DNA of 57,504 bases, taken from the NCBI GenBank assembly GCA_017511925.1, contig JAFWHS010000018.1, positions 1-57,504 on the forward strand, read 5' to 3'. The DNA is from Candidatus Saccharimonadota bacterium (GTDB lineage: Bacteria > Patescibacteriota > Saccharimonadia > Saccharimonadales > Saccharimonadaceae). This document shows positions 31,219 through 38,646 of the stretch, one piece after another; the stretch's first letter is position 1, and every line of letters begins with the position of its first letter. Under the pieces are notes generated by a model, which ran no database searches, was not told where the DNA came from, and saw only the letters and a program-made list of their open reading frames with translations. The position numbers were made by a program, and so were the translations under genes.

Positions 31219-33816
31219 TTAGATAAGGGTCAGCTGGGTTTTGAGGCGGGAGATGAGAGATTCTTTCTCTTTGATGGCATCTATCGTCTCTTTGACGAGG
31301 TGCTCTGGAGCACGTTCGACATAATTTGGATTCATCATGCGGGCGTTCAATGCGTCTAGTTCGCGGCCAACAGAGAGGATTTTTTCGGTTAGAGCATCTT
31401 TATACTCTTTGACGACCTTTTCGGGAACGTCAAGATAGAGCTCATGATTGGCAAGAGCAACACGGAGGCCTCTGGGAGCGCCATTTAGAGGATCTACGGC
31501 CGGAACCTTAGTGAGAGCCTTGACTAAAAGCAGATTATCCTCCACGAGGCTATCATTGTCGTATAATAGTGTATATTTTTTCGCGTTATTGGTGCCTGAC
31601 AGGGCCTGCAAGGTGCCTCTAACTTCAGACACGATAGTTCTTATGTTTTCAAACTGTTCGGCTGAGATCGGGTCATATTCAAGCCTGGTGGGCCATTTAG
31701 CTGTAATAATCATGCCCTCAGTCCAAGAAAGATTTTGCCAAATTGCTTCGGTAACGAATGGGGCAAATGGGTGAAGGGCGACGAGAATAGTTTCGAGGGT
31801 TTTCTTGAGAAGCGGAACATTGCGATAAATCTTTTGAGATTCAAGGAACCAATCGGCGTATTTATCCCAAATAGTGCTATAGAGAGTCTCGACAGCTTCG
31901 GCAAAGCGATAAGCTTCAAAGTCTGCCTCAATCTGATCGAGACAATCATTTAGTTCGCGGCAAATCCAATCCTCGCCCTGATTAAGGGTAGTATAAGAGT
32001 CTAGTGAATCACCTTCGTCTACAATCCCCTGGATGAAGCGAGAGATGTTCCAGAGTTTATTGCAGAGATTACGGCCGGAAATGACGCTATTTTCAGAGAA
32101 AGCTTGGTTCATGCCAGCGGAGCGACCGCGAAGAATACCAAGGCGGAAAGCATCGGAACCATATTTTGCAACAAGATCCATTGGGTTAATGACGTTACCC
32201 TTACTTTTGCTCATCTTCTTGCCATGGGCGTCAAGCACAAGACCGTGGAGATAAACTTCTTTAAACGGCACTTCGCCAGTGACATAGAGACCCATCATAA
32301 TCATGCGAGCAACCCAAGCGAAGAGGATATCGGCACCAGTCTCCATGACATTTAACGGATAGTATGGGCTGGGGTTTTCTTCGGTCCAGTCAGTACAAAC
32401 GATTGGCCAATGAGAGCTAGAGAACCAAGTGTCAAATGTATCTTCGTCGCGGACATATTTGACGCCAGCTTTTTCGATCTCTTTGAGGTCGGTACGGCGA
32501 TCAAAGATCCAGTCGGGTTCATCGGTAGCTTCGCTGTTGGCTTTTCTAAACATTGGGATCGCAATACCCCAAGGAATCTGGCGGGAAATATTCCAATCTT
32601 TAAGATTTTTGAGGTAATTAATAAGAACTTTTTGCTTGTTTTCTGGGTAGAACTTAATCTCGCCTTTTTCAAGATGCTCAATAGCGGTGGCGGCGAGTTT
32701 TTTGACATCAACAAACCATTGCTCTTTTAATGTGGGCTCAAGGACAGTGCCACATTTATAACAGTGCGCTACAGAGTGCACAATCTGCTTTTCACCTCTT
32801 AAGAGACCTTGGTCTTTGAGATCTTTTAAGACCTGTTTGCGACATTCGGCAGCAGTGAGACCTAAATATTTCTCTGGAACGTTGATCATGGTGCCGTCTT
32901 CGGCAATAACCTGGATGCGCTCAAGATTATGACGTTCGCCAACCTCGAAATCATCAAAATCGTGAGCAGGGGTGATTTTTACGGCACCAGTGCCATACTC
33001 CGGGTCAGCATGCTCGTCAGCAATGATGGGAATCGTGCGGTCGGTGAGAGGTAAATGGACTTCTTTGCCAATGATATCTTTATAGCGTGCATCATTCGGA
33101 TTTACGGCTATGGCAGTGTCGCCAAAGAGAGTTTCAGGGCGAGTAGTCGAAACAATTATATCGTCATAGGCAATTTCCCAGAGAGTGCCTTTTTCGTCTT
33201 TGTGCTCAACTTCGATATCAGCGAAAGCGGTTTGATGTTTGGGGCAAAAGTTGACTAATTTTTTACCTCTGTAGATCATGCCATCGTTCCACATTTTTTC
33301 GAAAGTGGTGTAAACACGGTCAATAACGTTTTCGTCTAGGGTGAAGGTGAGGTCATCCCAAGCGCAGGAAGCGCCCAGAGCTCGGAGCTGAAGTTCCATA
33401 TTGCCACGTTGCATGGCGACAAAATCCCAAACCCTAGCGTAGAGTTCGTTGCGGTCGTATTCAAAGCGAGTGTGGCCCTGAGCTTCAAGAGCTTTTTCGT
33501 AAACTACCCAGGTTTCAAAGCCGGCGTGGTCGGCGCCTGGAATATACCAGGTAGACTGACCTTTTAAGCGGTGGTAGCGGGTGAGAGAATCTTCAAGAGC
33601 GATAGTAAGGCCATGACCAATGTGAAGGTTACCGTTGGCGTTTGGTGGTGGCATAACGATAGAATATGTATTGGCATTGAGTCGATCATCGTGGCCATTG
33701 CCGTCGTCATCTACCGGTACTGTGGGAATTACAGGATCAAAGGCGCCGCTGGTCTCCCAAGCAGCATAAATATCGGCTTCATATTGGTTTGGTTCGTAAC
33801 TACTCGCAAATTTCAT
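31219..33816 (-). CDS. valS: Valyl-tRNA synthetase
   Basis: The 865-aa class I synthetase charges tRNA-Val. It has HIGH as HIGH within NGNLHIGHGL, KMSKSKGNVINP, an inserted editing domain (about 170-340, TTRPETLFGDTAIAV), the anticodon-binding helical domain and a C-terminal coiled coil. The length is normal. TATAAT lies 6 nt before the ATG and no ribosome-binding site is seen. Confidence 0.96.
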   Translation of the reverse strand: MKFASSYEPNQYEADIYAAWETSGAFDPVIPTVPVDDDGNGHDDRLNANTYSIVMPPPNANGNLHIGHGLTIALEDSLTRYHRLKGQSTWYIPGADHAGFETWVVYEKALEAQGHTRFEYDRNELYARVWDFVAMQRGNMELQLRALGASCAWDDLTFTLDENVIDRVYTTFEKMWNDGMIYRGKKLVNFCPKHQTAFADIEVEHKDEKGTLWEIAYDDIIVSTTRPETLFGDTAIAVNPNDARYKDIIGKEVHLPLTDRTIPIIADEHADPEYGTGAVKITPAHDFDDFEVGERHNLERIQVIAEDGTMINVPEKYLGLTAAECRKQVLKDLKDQGLLRGEKQIVHSVAHCYKCGTVLEPTLKEQWFVDVKKLAATAIEHLEKGEIKFYPENKQKVLINYLKNLKDWNISRQIPWGIAIPMFRKANSEATDEPDWIFDRRTDLKEIEKAGVKYVRDEDTFDTWFSSSHWPIVCTDWTEENPSPYYPLNVMETGADILFAWVARMIMMGLYVTGEVPFKEVYLHGLVLDAHGKKMSKSKGNVINPMDLVAKYGSDAFRLGILRGRSAGMNQAFSENSVISGRNLCNKLWNISRFIQGIVDEGDSLDSYTTLNQGEDWICRELNDCLDQIEADFEAYRFAEAVETLYSTIWDKYADWFLESQKIYRNVPLLKKTLETILVALHPFAPFVTEAIWQNLSWTEGMIITAKWPTRLEYDPISAEQFENIRTIVSEVRGTLQALSGTNNAKKYTLLYDNDSLVEDNLLLVKALTKVPAVDPLNGAPRGLRVALANHELYLDVPEKVVKEYKDALTEKILSVGRELDALNARMMNPNYVERAPEHLVKETIDAIKEKESLISRLKTQLTLI

Positions 33817-33822
33817 GAGATA

Positions 33823-33828
33823 ATTATA
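33823..33828 (-). promoter_or_regulatory. -10 hexamer of valS, leaderless
   Basis: TATAAT, then TATCTC, then ATG at 33816. Confidence 0.6.
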
Positions 33829-33933
33829 CTACTTTTCTAGAAACTTGGCAAAAATGGAAAAAAGTGATATAATAATATGATAGTTGCACGTTAAAAATCT
33901 GCTGCGAAATTCAAATTAAAAGGAGTGATTTAT

Positions 33934-34695
33934 GTGGGTGAATGGATGAAATGGATGTGTTATGTGGATATCGCGATAGTATTAATACTCTCTGCTTATG
34001 CCGGCATCATAAAAAAGAATGCGACAAGGCGCGAAAAGGTGTTTTGTTCTCTGTGGGTGATCTGGGGAATTTTGGGATTCTTTGCGCTTGAATTTACATT
34101 TAATGATAAATTTTATGCAGTCCAGAAGACATTCCTGCTAGTATCCCTTACTTGGACTCTTTACATTGTATTTTCGGGAAGATGTAAGCGAAAGCATGAG
34201 TATATTTCATTTGCTCTTTATGCCGCTACGGTGTTTGGCTATATAGTAGTCGCATCTGTGGGTGGACCGGGAATTGAAGTCTATACCAAAGATGAGGTAA
34301 CACGCACTATAAAGCTGGCCAAGGCTCATGACACGGTTCCAGTAGATGCAGATATTCCGTTTGGGGTGCGTGGTGATGAGTATATCTTCCAGATAGACAA
34401 CATAATGTATTATTATAGCAATCTTAGTGGAAAAGGAGTAACAAAACATGGCATTGATGTTAAAAATATTAAGATGGTTATAACAACAGAAAAAGAGGAC
34501 CCAAATATAAAATGGTATGCCAAGAAGAGCTATTATAAAACACTCAGGTGGGGCAAGGAAATTGAAAAGAAAGCGCCCGTACTTTTGGCAAAGCCGCCTG
34601 AACCTTTTATTAAAGAACATTATGTTAAAATATTTGTACCGCCAACGGAGGATCATTGGGTGGTAGCGTCCTCTGTTAGTACCGCAGGAGATTAG
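33934..34695 (+). CDS. Hypothetical polytopic membrane protein
   Basis: The protein is about 253 aa. Four hydrophobic segments lie in the first 115 residues (starting at about 8, 38, 63 and 92), followed by a soluble C-terminal domain of about 135 residues with no recognised fold. I take a GTG at 33934, 8 nt after AAGGAG; a GTG at 33925 overlaps the ribosome-binding site and an ATG at 33932 is out of frame. TGATATAAT at about 33866-33875 is the likely promoter. A Rho-independent terminator follows. Function unknown. Confidence 0.65.
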   Translation: MGEWMKWMCYVDIAIVLILSAYAGIIKKNATRREKVFCSLWVIWGILGFFALEFTFNDKFYAVQKTFLLVSLTWTLYIVFSGRCKRKHEYISFALYAATVFGYIVVASVGGPGIEVYTKDEVTRTIKLAKAHDTVPVDADIPFGVRGDEYIFQIDNIMYYYSNLSGKGVTKHGIDVKNIKMVITTEKEDPNIKWYAKKSYYKTLRWGKEIEKKAPVLLAKPPEPFIKEHYVKIFVPPTEDHWVVASSVSTAGD

Positions 34696-34704
34696 AGCAA
34701 CTAA

Positions 34705-34734
34705 CCCCTCAAGTTAAGCTTGGGGGGATTTTTT
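34705..34734 (+). terminator. Intrinsic terminator
   Basis: CCCCTCAAG pairs with CTTGGGGGG (one U-G) around TTAAG, followed by A and TTTTTT. Confidence 0.85.
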
Positions 34735-35110
34735 ATTTATATTCTAATTTGGCGCGGATTTCTTCGAATTCTTCCGGTGTCATTTCAACCTCGCGACCAT
34801 AGAACCAAGTTTCATCAAAAGGTTCGAGATGGACATGAGCGTGCGGGACGTCAGTACCGACAACTTTCCAAAGAGTACGGACGCCAAGAACCTTTTCCAT
34901 GTGCTGGCTAAGTTTTTTTACTGTAGCCATGAGTGCTTGATAATCTTCATCTTCTAGCTCGTAAATTTTGTCAATTTCTTTTTTTGGCACAACTAAAATG
35001 TGACCTTTAGTCTCTGGGTGGATATCGAGAAACGCGAAGGTTTTGTCGTCTTCGTAAATTTTATAGCAAGGAATTTCGCCGTTAATAATTTTGGTGAAAA
35101 CACTACTCAT
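34733..35110 (-). CDS. HIT-family nucleotide hydrolase (HinT-like)
   Basis: The 125-aa protein has the histidine triad PHAHVHLEPF, the N-terminal VFTKIINGEIPCYKIYEDD and TKGHILVVPKKEID motifs. HinT proteins hydrolyse adenosine phosphoramidates. It overlaps the PAP2 gene by 4 nt (ATGA) and is co-translated with it. Confidence 0.93.
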   Translation of the reverse strand: MSSVFTKIINGEIPCYKIYEDDKTFAFLDIHPETKGHILVVPKKEIDKIYELEDEDYQALMATVKKLSQHMEKVLGVRTLWKVVGTDVPHAHVHLEPFDETWFYGREVEMTPEEFEEIRAKLEYK

Positions 35111-35595
35111 TTAGTCTCCTTTTTGTGATGTTTTTTGATGATAAGATAATAAATCGTGGCAAAAAATACGGCAAAAACAAGGCCGCCAATTACATCCGAT
35201 AGCCAGTGCATATTGCTGAGAACGCGGCCAGCCGAGACGAGGCCGATGAGGGCGAGCATGAGGATATCTAAAATGATGCGAAGCGGTTTATTTTTGACAT
35301 ATTTTGGTAAGGCAAATATTGTGCAAAGAAAAATTGTCGCCACAACCATGGTGTGCGTAGAGGGGAATGAAGGTTCGCCAGAGCCGTTTGGGCGAGTATT
35401 TAAGACAAGGAATTTGTCAAAAATTACATATGTGGCGGCCATGAACAGAGACGGTAAAATAAAGCCAGTAATTTCGTGATCTACTTTTTTGAGAGATTTG
35501 CGGGAAATCCATTCAAAGAGCCCCAGCAAAGCAAAAACACCTAGCACCGCGATGGCGGAGATAAGAATAATGTCAGTAATTTTTTCCCATGGCAT
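35107..35595 (-). CDS. PAP2-family membrane phosphatase
   Basis: The 162-aa protein has several membrane helices and all three phosphatase motifs: K(X6)RP as KFLVLNTRP, PSFPSTHT, and SAGRVLSNMHWLSDVIGG. It could be an undecaprenyl-diphosphate or other lipid phosphatase; the substrate is inferred. TACAAT lies 6 nt before the ATG, so the mRNA may be leaderless. Confidence 0.9.
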   Translation of the reverse strand: MPWEKITDIILISAIAVLGVFALLGLFEWISRKSLKKVDHEITGFILPSLFMAATYVIFDKFLVLNTRPNGSGEPSFPSTHTMVVATIFLCTIFALPKYVKNKPLRIILDILMLALIGLVSAGRVLSNMHWLSDVIGGLVFAVFFATIYYLIIKKHHKKETK

Positions 35596-35601
35596 AAGTT
35601 A

Positions 35602-35607
35602 ATTGTA
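35602..35607 (-). promoter_or_regulatory. -10 hexamer of the PAP2-HIT operon, leaderless
   Basis: TACAAT, then TAACTT, then ATG at 35595. Confidence 0.5.
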
Positions 35608-35616
35608 ACACAATAA

Positions 35617-35650
35617 TAAAAAACAAGGCTTTGCAGCCTTCTTTTTTATT
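35617..35650 (-). terminator. Intrinsic terminator downstream of the tRNA-Arg relic
   Basis: AAGGCT pairs with AGCCTT around GCAA on the minus strand, then G and TTTTTT. It follows the duplicated tRNA-Arg 3' end. Confidence 0.75.
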
Positions 35651-35669
35651 CTGGTACACCCGACAGGAT
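35648..35669 (-). repeat. Duplicated 3' end of tRNA-Arg (tRNA relic)
   Basis: 22 nt identical to 35766-35787, which on the minus strand are the last 15 nt of the T-arm/acceptor strand of tRNA-Arg, its CCA and four following bases. The 118-nt offset region is not tRNA-like apart from GGTTCGAGCCC (about 35706-35716), so this is a remnant of a second tRNA or an attachment-site-like repeat. Confidence 0.8.
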
Positions 35670-35727
35670 GGGGGAATTTCGCGCTGCGCGCTCGATGCGA
35701 ACCTTGGGCTCGAACCCTGACGATATT

Positions 35728-35772
35728 TCAGAATCAAAATAAGACTCCTTTGGAGTCTTCTTCTGATTCTGG
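35728..35772. terminator. tRNA-Arg terminator; copy 2 of the repeated tRNA-downstream element
   Basis: Same 45-nt double hairpin as 18866-18910, inverted, again beginning at the encoded CCA. The loop is AAA instead of GTA on the tRNA strand. Confidence 0.8.
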
Positions 35773-35846
35773 TACACCCGACAGGATTCGAACCTACGAC
35801 CTTTTGCTCCGCAAGCAAACGCTCTATCCAGCTGAGCTACGGGTGC
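35773..35846 (-). tRNA. tRNA-Arg (anticodon GCG)
   Basis: Acceptor GCACCCG/CGGGTGT, D-stem GCTC/GAGC, anticodon stem TTTGC/GCAAA with loop TTGCGGA (anticodon GCG), T-arm GTAGGTTCGAATCCTGT, discriminator A, CCA encoded (35770-35772). GCG is unusual; most bacteria read CGN with ACG edited to ICG. Confidence 0.93.
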
Positions 35847-35971
35847 ATATGTGGATGCTTAAACATCCACCTAGAAATTAAATGAGCATCACTTTTGACG
35901 GTGACATTATTATTATAACATATTTTTGCGAAACGTGGTAAAAAATAATTTTTTATGATAGAATAAGAAGT

Positions 35972-36058
35972 GGAAGCGTGGCCGAGTGGTTGAAGGCGCA
36001 CGACTCGAAATCGTGTGGGCGGGTGACCGTCTCGGAGGTTCGAATCCTCTCGCTTCCG
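35972..36058 (+). tRNA. tRNA-Ser (anticodon CGA)
   Basis: Acceptor GGAAGCG/CGCTTCC, anticodon loop CTCGAAA in CACGA/TCGTG, long variable arm (GTGGGCGGGTGACCGTC region), T-arm GGAGGTTCGAATCCTCT, discriminator G, CCA at 36059-36061. Confidence 0.96.
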
Positions 36059-36062
36059 CCAT

Positions 36063-36082
36063 GGCTCTAATGAGCCTTTTTT
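36063..36082 (+). terminator. tRNA-Ser(CGA) terminator
   Basis: GGCTC/GAGCC with loop TAAT, then TTTTTT, starting 2 nt after the CCA. Confidence 0.85.
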
Positions 36083-36086
36083 GTAC

Positions 36087-36123
36087 GGATTCGGACCTTC
36101 GGTGCGAATCCTCCCTTTCGCCA
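36087..36123 (+). repeat. Degenerate tRNA-Ser 3'-end-like hairpin ending in CCA
   Basis: GGATTCG (36087-36093) pairs with CGAATCC (36105-36111), followed by TCCCTTTCGCCA. From CGAATCC onward it resembles the 3' end of the preceding tRNA-Ser with a 2-nt loss. Confidence 0.5.
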
Positions 36124-36133
36124 AGCCTTAGGG

Positions 36134-36703
36134 CTATTTTTTGTGGGATTTTTTCCTGAGAGACTTGAAAAAGTCGCGGTGGGCGCGGAAACCATATTTG
36201 CCGGTGATGGGATCTTTGAAAATAGTAGTCTTCACGGGCTCTAGGGTGAGCGTCATGTAAGCGCCAAAGAAGACAAAGCACCCGATCACGCCAAGATATG
36301 ACACCCAGTAATGCAGAGCCGGTAAGTTAATAATGGCATAGAAAGTAATTTGACTTAAAATAATAGCCGCTAAAAAGGTAAGAATATCTATAGCCAATAT
36401 AGGTTTCTTGCTGATTCTGGTATACGTATAAAATACAAAGGGGATAAAGAAAGTTAAGACGATGAGGCTGATAAATTTGGCAGGGAAATAATTTGGATTT
36501 GAGCCATAAAGGTAGCCGTCGTAAAGACTCCAGAGAAGAGTAGGCGTAATAGCGATTTTGATATGCTCCCAGGTGGACTCGTTTACGGCAGTAAAGAGAC
36601 CGAGAATGCGTGGCTGATGCGCAATATCATAAAGAAAATGCGCGAGCGTGCCAAACGCAAAAATTACAATAATACTTAGCCAGAGATTAAAAGTGGTATC
36701 CAT
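36134..36703 (-). CDS. Integral membrane protein, DUF6512-like
   Basis: The 189-aa protein has about five or six membrane helices and the motif LGLFTAVNESTWEHIKI, which I associate with the DUF6512 family. Function unknown. I place the start at the ATG at 36703 (MDTTFNLWLS), exactly 6 nt after TATAAT; a longer frame would overlap the divergent gene's promoter. The C-terminus is basic. Confidence 0.75.
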   Translation of the reverse strand: MDTTFNLWLSIIVIFAFGTLAHFLYDIAHQPRILGLFTAVNESTWEHIKIAITPTLLWSLYDGYLYGSNPNYFPAKFISLIVLTFFIPFVFYTYTRISKKPILAIDILTFLAAIILSQITFYAIINLPALHYWVSYLGVIGCFVFFGAYMTLTLEPVKTTIFKDPITGKYGFRAHRDFFKSLRKKSHKK

Positions 36704-36709
36704 AAGCTT

Positions 36710-36715
36710 ATTATA
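36710..36715 (-). promoter_or_regulatory. -10 hexamer of the DUF6512-like gene, leaderless
   Basis: TATAAT, then AAGCTT, then ATG at 36703. Confidence 0.6.
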
Positions 36716-36743
36716 ACATTTGGTGTATTTTTTAGATATAGTG

Positions 36744-36749
36744 TATAAT
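36744..36749 (+). promoter_or_regulatory. -10 hexamer of the RhuM-Fic gene
   Basis: TATAAT, 9 nt before ATG 36759, leaving a leader of about 3 nt. It diverges from the DUF6512-like gene. Confidence 0.5.
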
Positions 36750-36758
36750 GAGCTCAAG

Positions 36759-37802
36759 ATGACAGAGGAGAAGCGGGTAGAGATTTACAAGGGCCTGGAA
36801 GGGGAAGTGGTTTTTGACGTAGATACGGAGGGGGAGACAGTCTGGGCAACATATGAGCAGATGGCTAGTATTTTTGGCGTAGATAGGACAGTGATAGTGC
36901 GACACGTAAATAATATTTACAGAGATGGTGAATTGGTGGCCGAGCCAACTTGTGCAAAAAATGCACAAGTTGGAGGACAAAAGCCGACTAAGAAGAAAGT
37001 GTCCACAGTCCGAACTGAGGGCGGAAGAACCGTAAGACGCGAAGTTGATATGTATAATCTTGATATGATTATCTCGGTGGGGTACCGGGTAAATTCAAAG
37101 AAAGCGACACAGTTTAGAATTTGGGCAACTAATGTGCTAAAACAATACGTAGTAGGTGGCGTAGCGGTAAACGAGCGGCGGCTAAAAGAAATTGCCGAGA
37201 AACGCGAGATAAAAAAATTGCACGATGTAGAAGATATGATGAGTATTGTGCGACGCTTGACTACGCGAAGCGAGCTAGACGCCGGAGAAGCAAATGGCGT
37301 ACTCGAAGTAATCTCTAAATATGCCGGGAGTTTTAAAACCCTAGAAGAATATGACGATGGAAAGATAGACCTAAGATTTCTAAACAAAACCAAAAGCCAA
37401 CAGACGCTAACAATAGAAATGTGCAACAATGCGGTGGAACAATTAAAGAAAAGCGTAAAGGGTGGGGAATTATTTGGAAAAGAGCGAAACAAGATGTTTA
37501 ATGGCAGCTTGGCGGCAATCTTTCAGAGTTTTGAAGACAAGGAGCTTTACCCAAGCGTACCAGAAAAGGCAGCAAATTTACTTTATTTCGTGATAAAAGA
37601 TCATCCGTTTTACGATGGCAACAAGCGGATCGGGGCATTGCTTTTTGTGCTATTTTTGACTATCAATAATTGTCATTTATCTAAAAATGGGGAAACTAAA
37701 ATTAGCGACCGAGCATTGACGGCGATAGCGTTACTAATCGCCGAGAGTGAACCAAAGGAAAAAGAATTGATCGTAAGTTTGGTTTGTAAATTGCTTGAAT
37801 AG
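36759..37802 (+). CDS. RhuM-Fic/Doc fusion protein
   Basis: The 347-aa protein joins an N-terminal RhuM-like DNA-binding region (about 1-135: WATYEQMASIFGVDRTVIVRHVNNIY, YNLDMIISVGYRVNSKKATQFRIWATNVL) to a C-terminal Fic/Doc domain with HPFYDGNKRIGALLF. The His and the GNKR turn are the Fic catalytic and phosphate-binding residues; the K in place of G (GNGR to GNKR) is as in Doc kinases. It may modify a protein by AMP or phosphate transfer. No separate antitoxin gene is next to it. The start at 36759 follows TATAAT by 9 nt; longer frames begin inside the promoter. Confidence 0.88.
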   Translation: MTEEKRVEIYKGLEGEVVFDVDTEGETVWATYEQMASIFGVDRTVIVRHVNNIYRDGELVAEPTCAKNAQVGGQKPTKKKVSTVRTEGGRTVRREVDMYNLDMIISVGYRVNSKKATQFRIWATNVLKQYVVGGVAVNERRLKEIAEKREIKKLHDVEDMMSIVRRLTTRSELDAGEANGVLEVISKYAGSFKTLEEYDDGKIDLRFLNKTKSQQTLTIEMCNNAVEQLKKSVKGGELFGKERNKMFNGSLAAIFQSFEDKELYPSVPEKAANLLYFVIKDHPFYDGNKRIGALLFVLFLTINNCHLSKNGETKISDRALTAIALLIAESEPKEKELIVSLVCKLLE

Positions 37803-37831
37803 GTTAAGGTTTTAATTTTAAGGAAAGGTGC

Positions 37832-37837
37832 TAAAAT
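37832..37837 (+). promoter_or_regulatory. -10 hexamer of the Mur-like gene, leaderless
   Basis: TGCTAAAAT (extended), then AAAGGT, then ATG at 37844. Confidence 0.55.
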
Positions 37838-37843
37838 AAAGGT

Positions 37844-38590
37844 ATGGAAAAGCGCGAGAGATCCAAGAGGAAAAATAAAAATGGTGGGCTTAAAAGCAAA
37901 TCGCAAAAATTAAAGGCAGGGATTTTGAAGTCTTACTACGGAAACCCCGTCAAAGATATGAAGGTAATTGCGATTACCGGTACTACCGGTAAGGTAACCG
38001 TGGCTCACTATGTGCATGAGATTTTGCGCGCAAGCGGGGAACAAGTTGCGGTGCTAGCTTCGGACCAACCTTTTAAAATGGGGATGCTCCACAAATTCTT
38101 AAGCGATGCGTGGAAGGCAGGCGCAAATTACGTAATCGTAACAGTACCGGCTGGGTCACTCAAAGAAAATGTGTTTTATGGGTTGCCGATTCATGTAGCA
38201 GCGATGACGAATTTTGTTACTTCTTCTCTTAAAGATATGACAGCAGAGGAATATATAGAGTCTGAAAAAACTTTGTTTGATATGAAGCCAGAGATCGTGG
38301 TGCTAAATCATGACGATGCCAATTACGAAAAGTTTGAAGAATTTACTGGTAAGAAAGAAACTCTAAATTACGGGCAGACCGGATCAGATGTAAAAATATT
38401 AAATTCAAAGTTGTACCCGAAGGGAACTGAAGCAACTTTGTCTATGAGGACAGAGATAATATCAGTAGCAACTTTCGTGCCGGGTGAGACGGCCGTGTCT
38501 TATATGGCATGCGCGGCGGCGGTTGCTGAAGCGATGGGGGTGAAGACCGATGCAATTATTGATGGGATTGCAGAATATCAGCCAGAATAA
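37844..38590 (+). CDS. Truncated Mur-ligase-like protein
   Basis: The 248-aa protein has a Lys-rich N-terminus, then a Mur central domain with the nucleotide loop changed to ITGTTGKVTVAHYVHEIL (GTNGKTT in active enzymes). Further on it has FVTSSLKDMTAEEYIESEKTLFD where MurE has TNLTHDHLDYH, so the catalytic histidine region is altered. The C-terminal ligase domain is missing. It may be a non-catalytic paralogue of MurE (40630-41880). TAAAAT lies 6 nt before the ATG. Confidence 0.7.
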   Translation: MEKRERSKRKNKNGGLKSKSQKLKAGILKSYYGNPVKDMKVIAITGTTGKVTVAHYVHEILRASGEQVAVLASDQPFKMGMLHKFLSDAWKAGANYVIVTVPAGSLKENVFYGLPIHVAAMTNFVTSSLKDMTAEEYIESEKTLFDMKPEIVVLNHDDANYEKFEEFTGKKETLNYGQTGSDVKILNSKLYPKGTEATLSMRTEIISVATFVPGETAVSYMACAAAVAEAMGVKTDAIIDGIAEYQPE

Positions 38591-38604
38591 AATATTTGTT
38601 TATA

Positions 38605-38635
38605 AAAAACTACAGGCCTCAAGCCTGTAGTTTTT
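38605..38635. terminator. Bidirectional terminator
   Basis: AAAAACTACAGGC pairs with GCCTGTAGTTTTT around CTCAA, between converging genes. Confidence 0.9.
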
Positions 38636-38646
38636 GTTGGAGGATT

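Noticed and set aside
35573-35818. Open frame of 81 codons across the tRNA-Arg terminator and relic
   Set aside because: It consists of tRNA and terminator sequence read as protein; no start signal.
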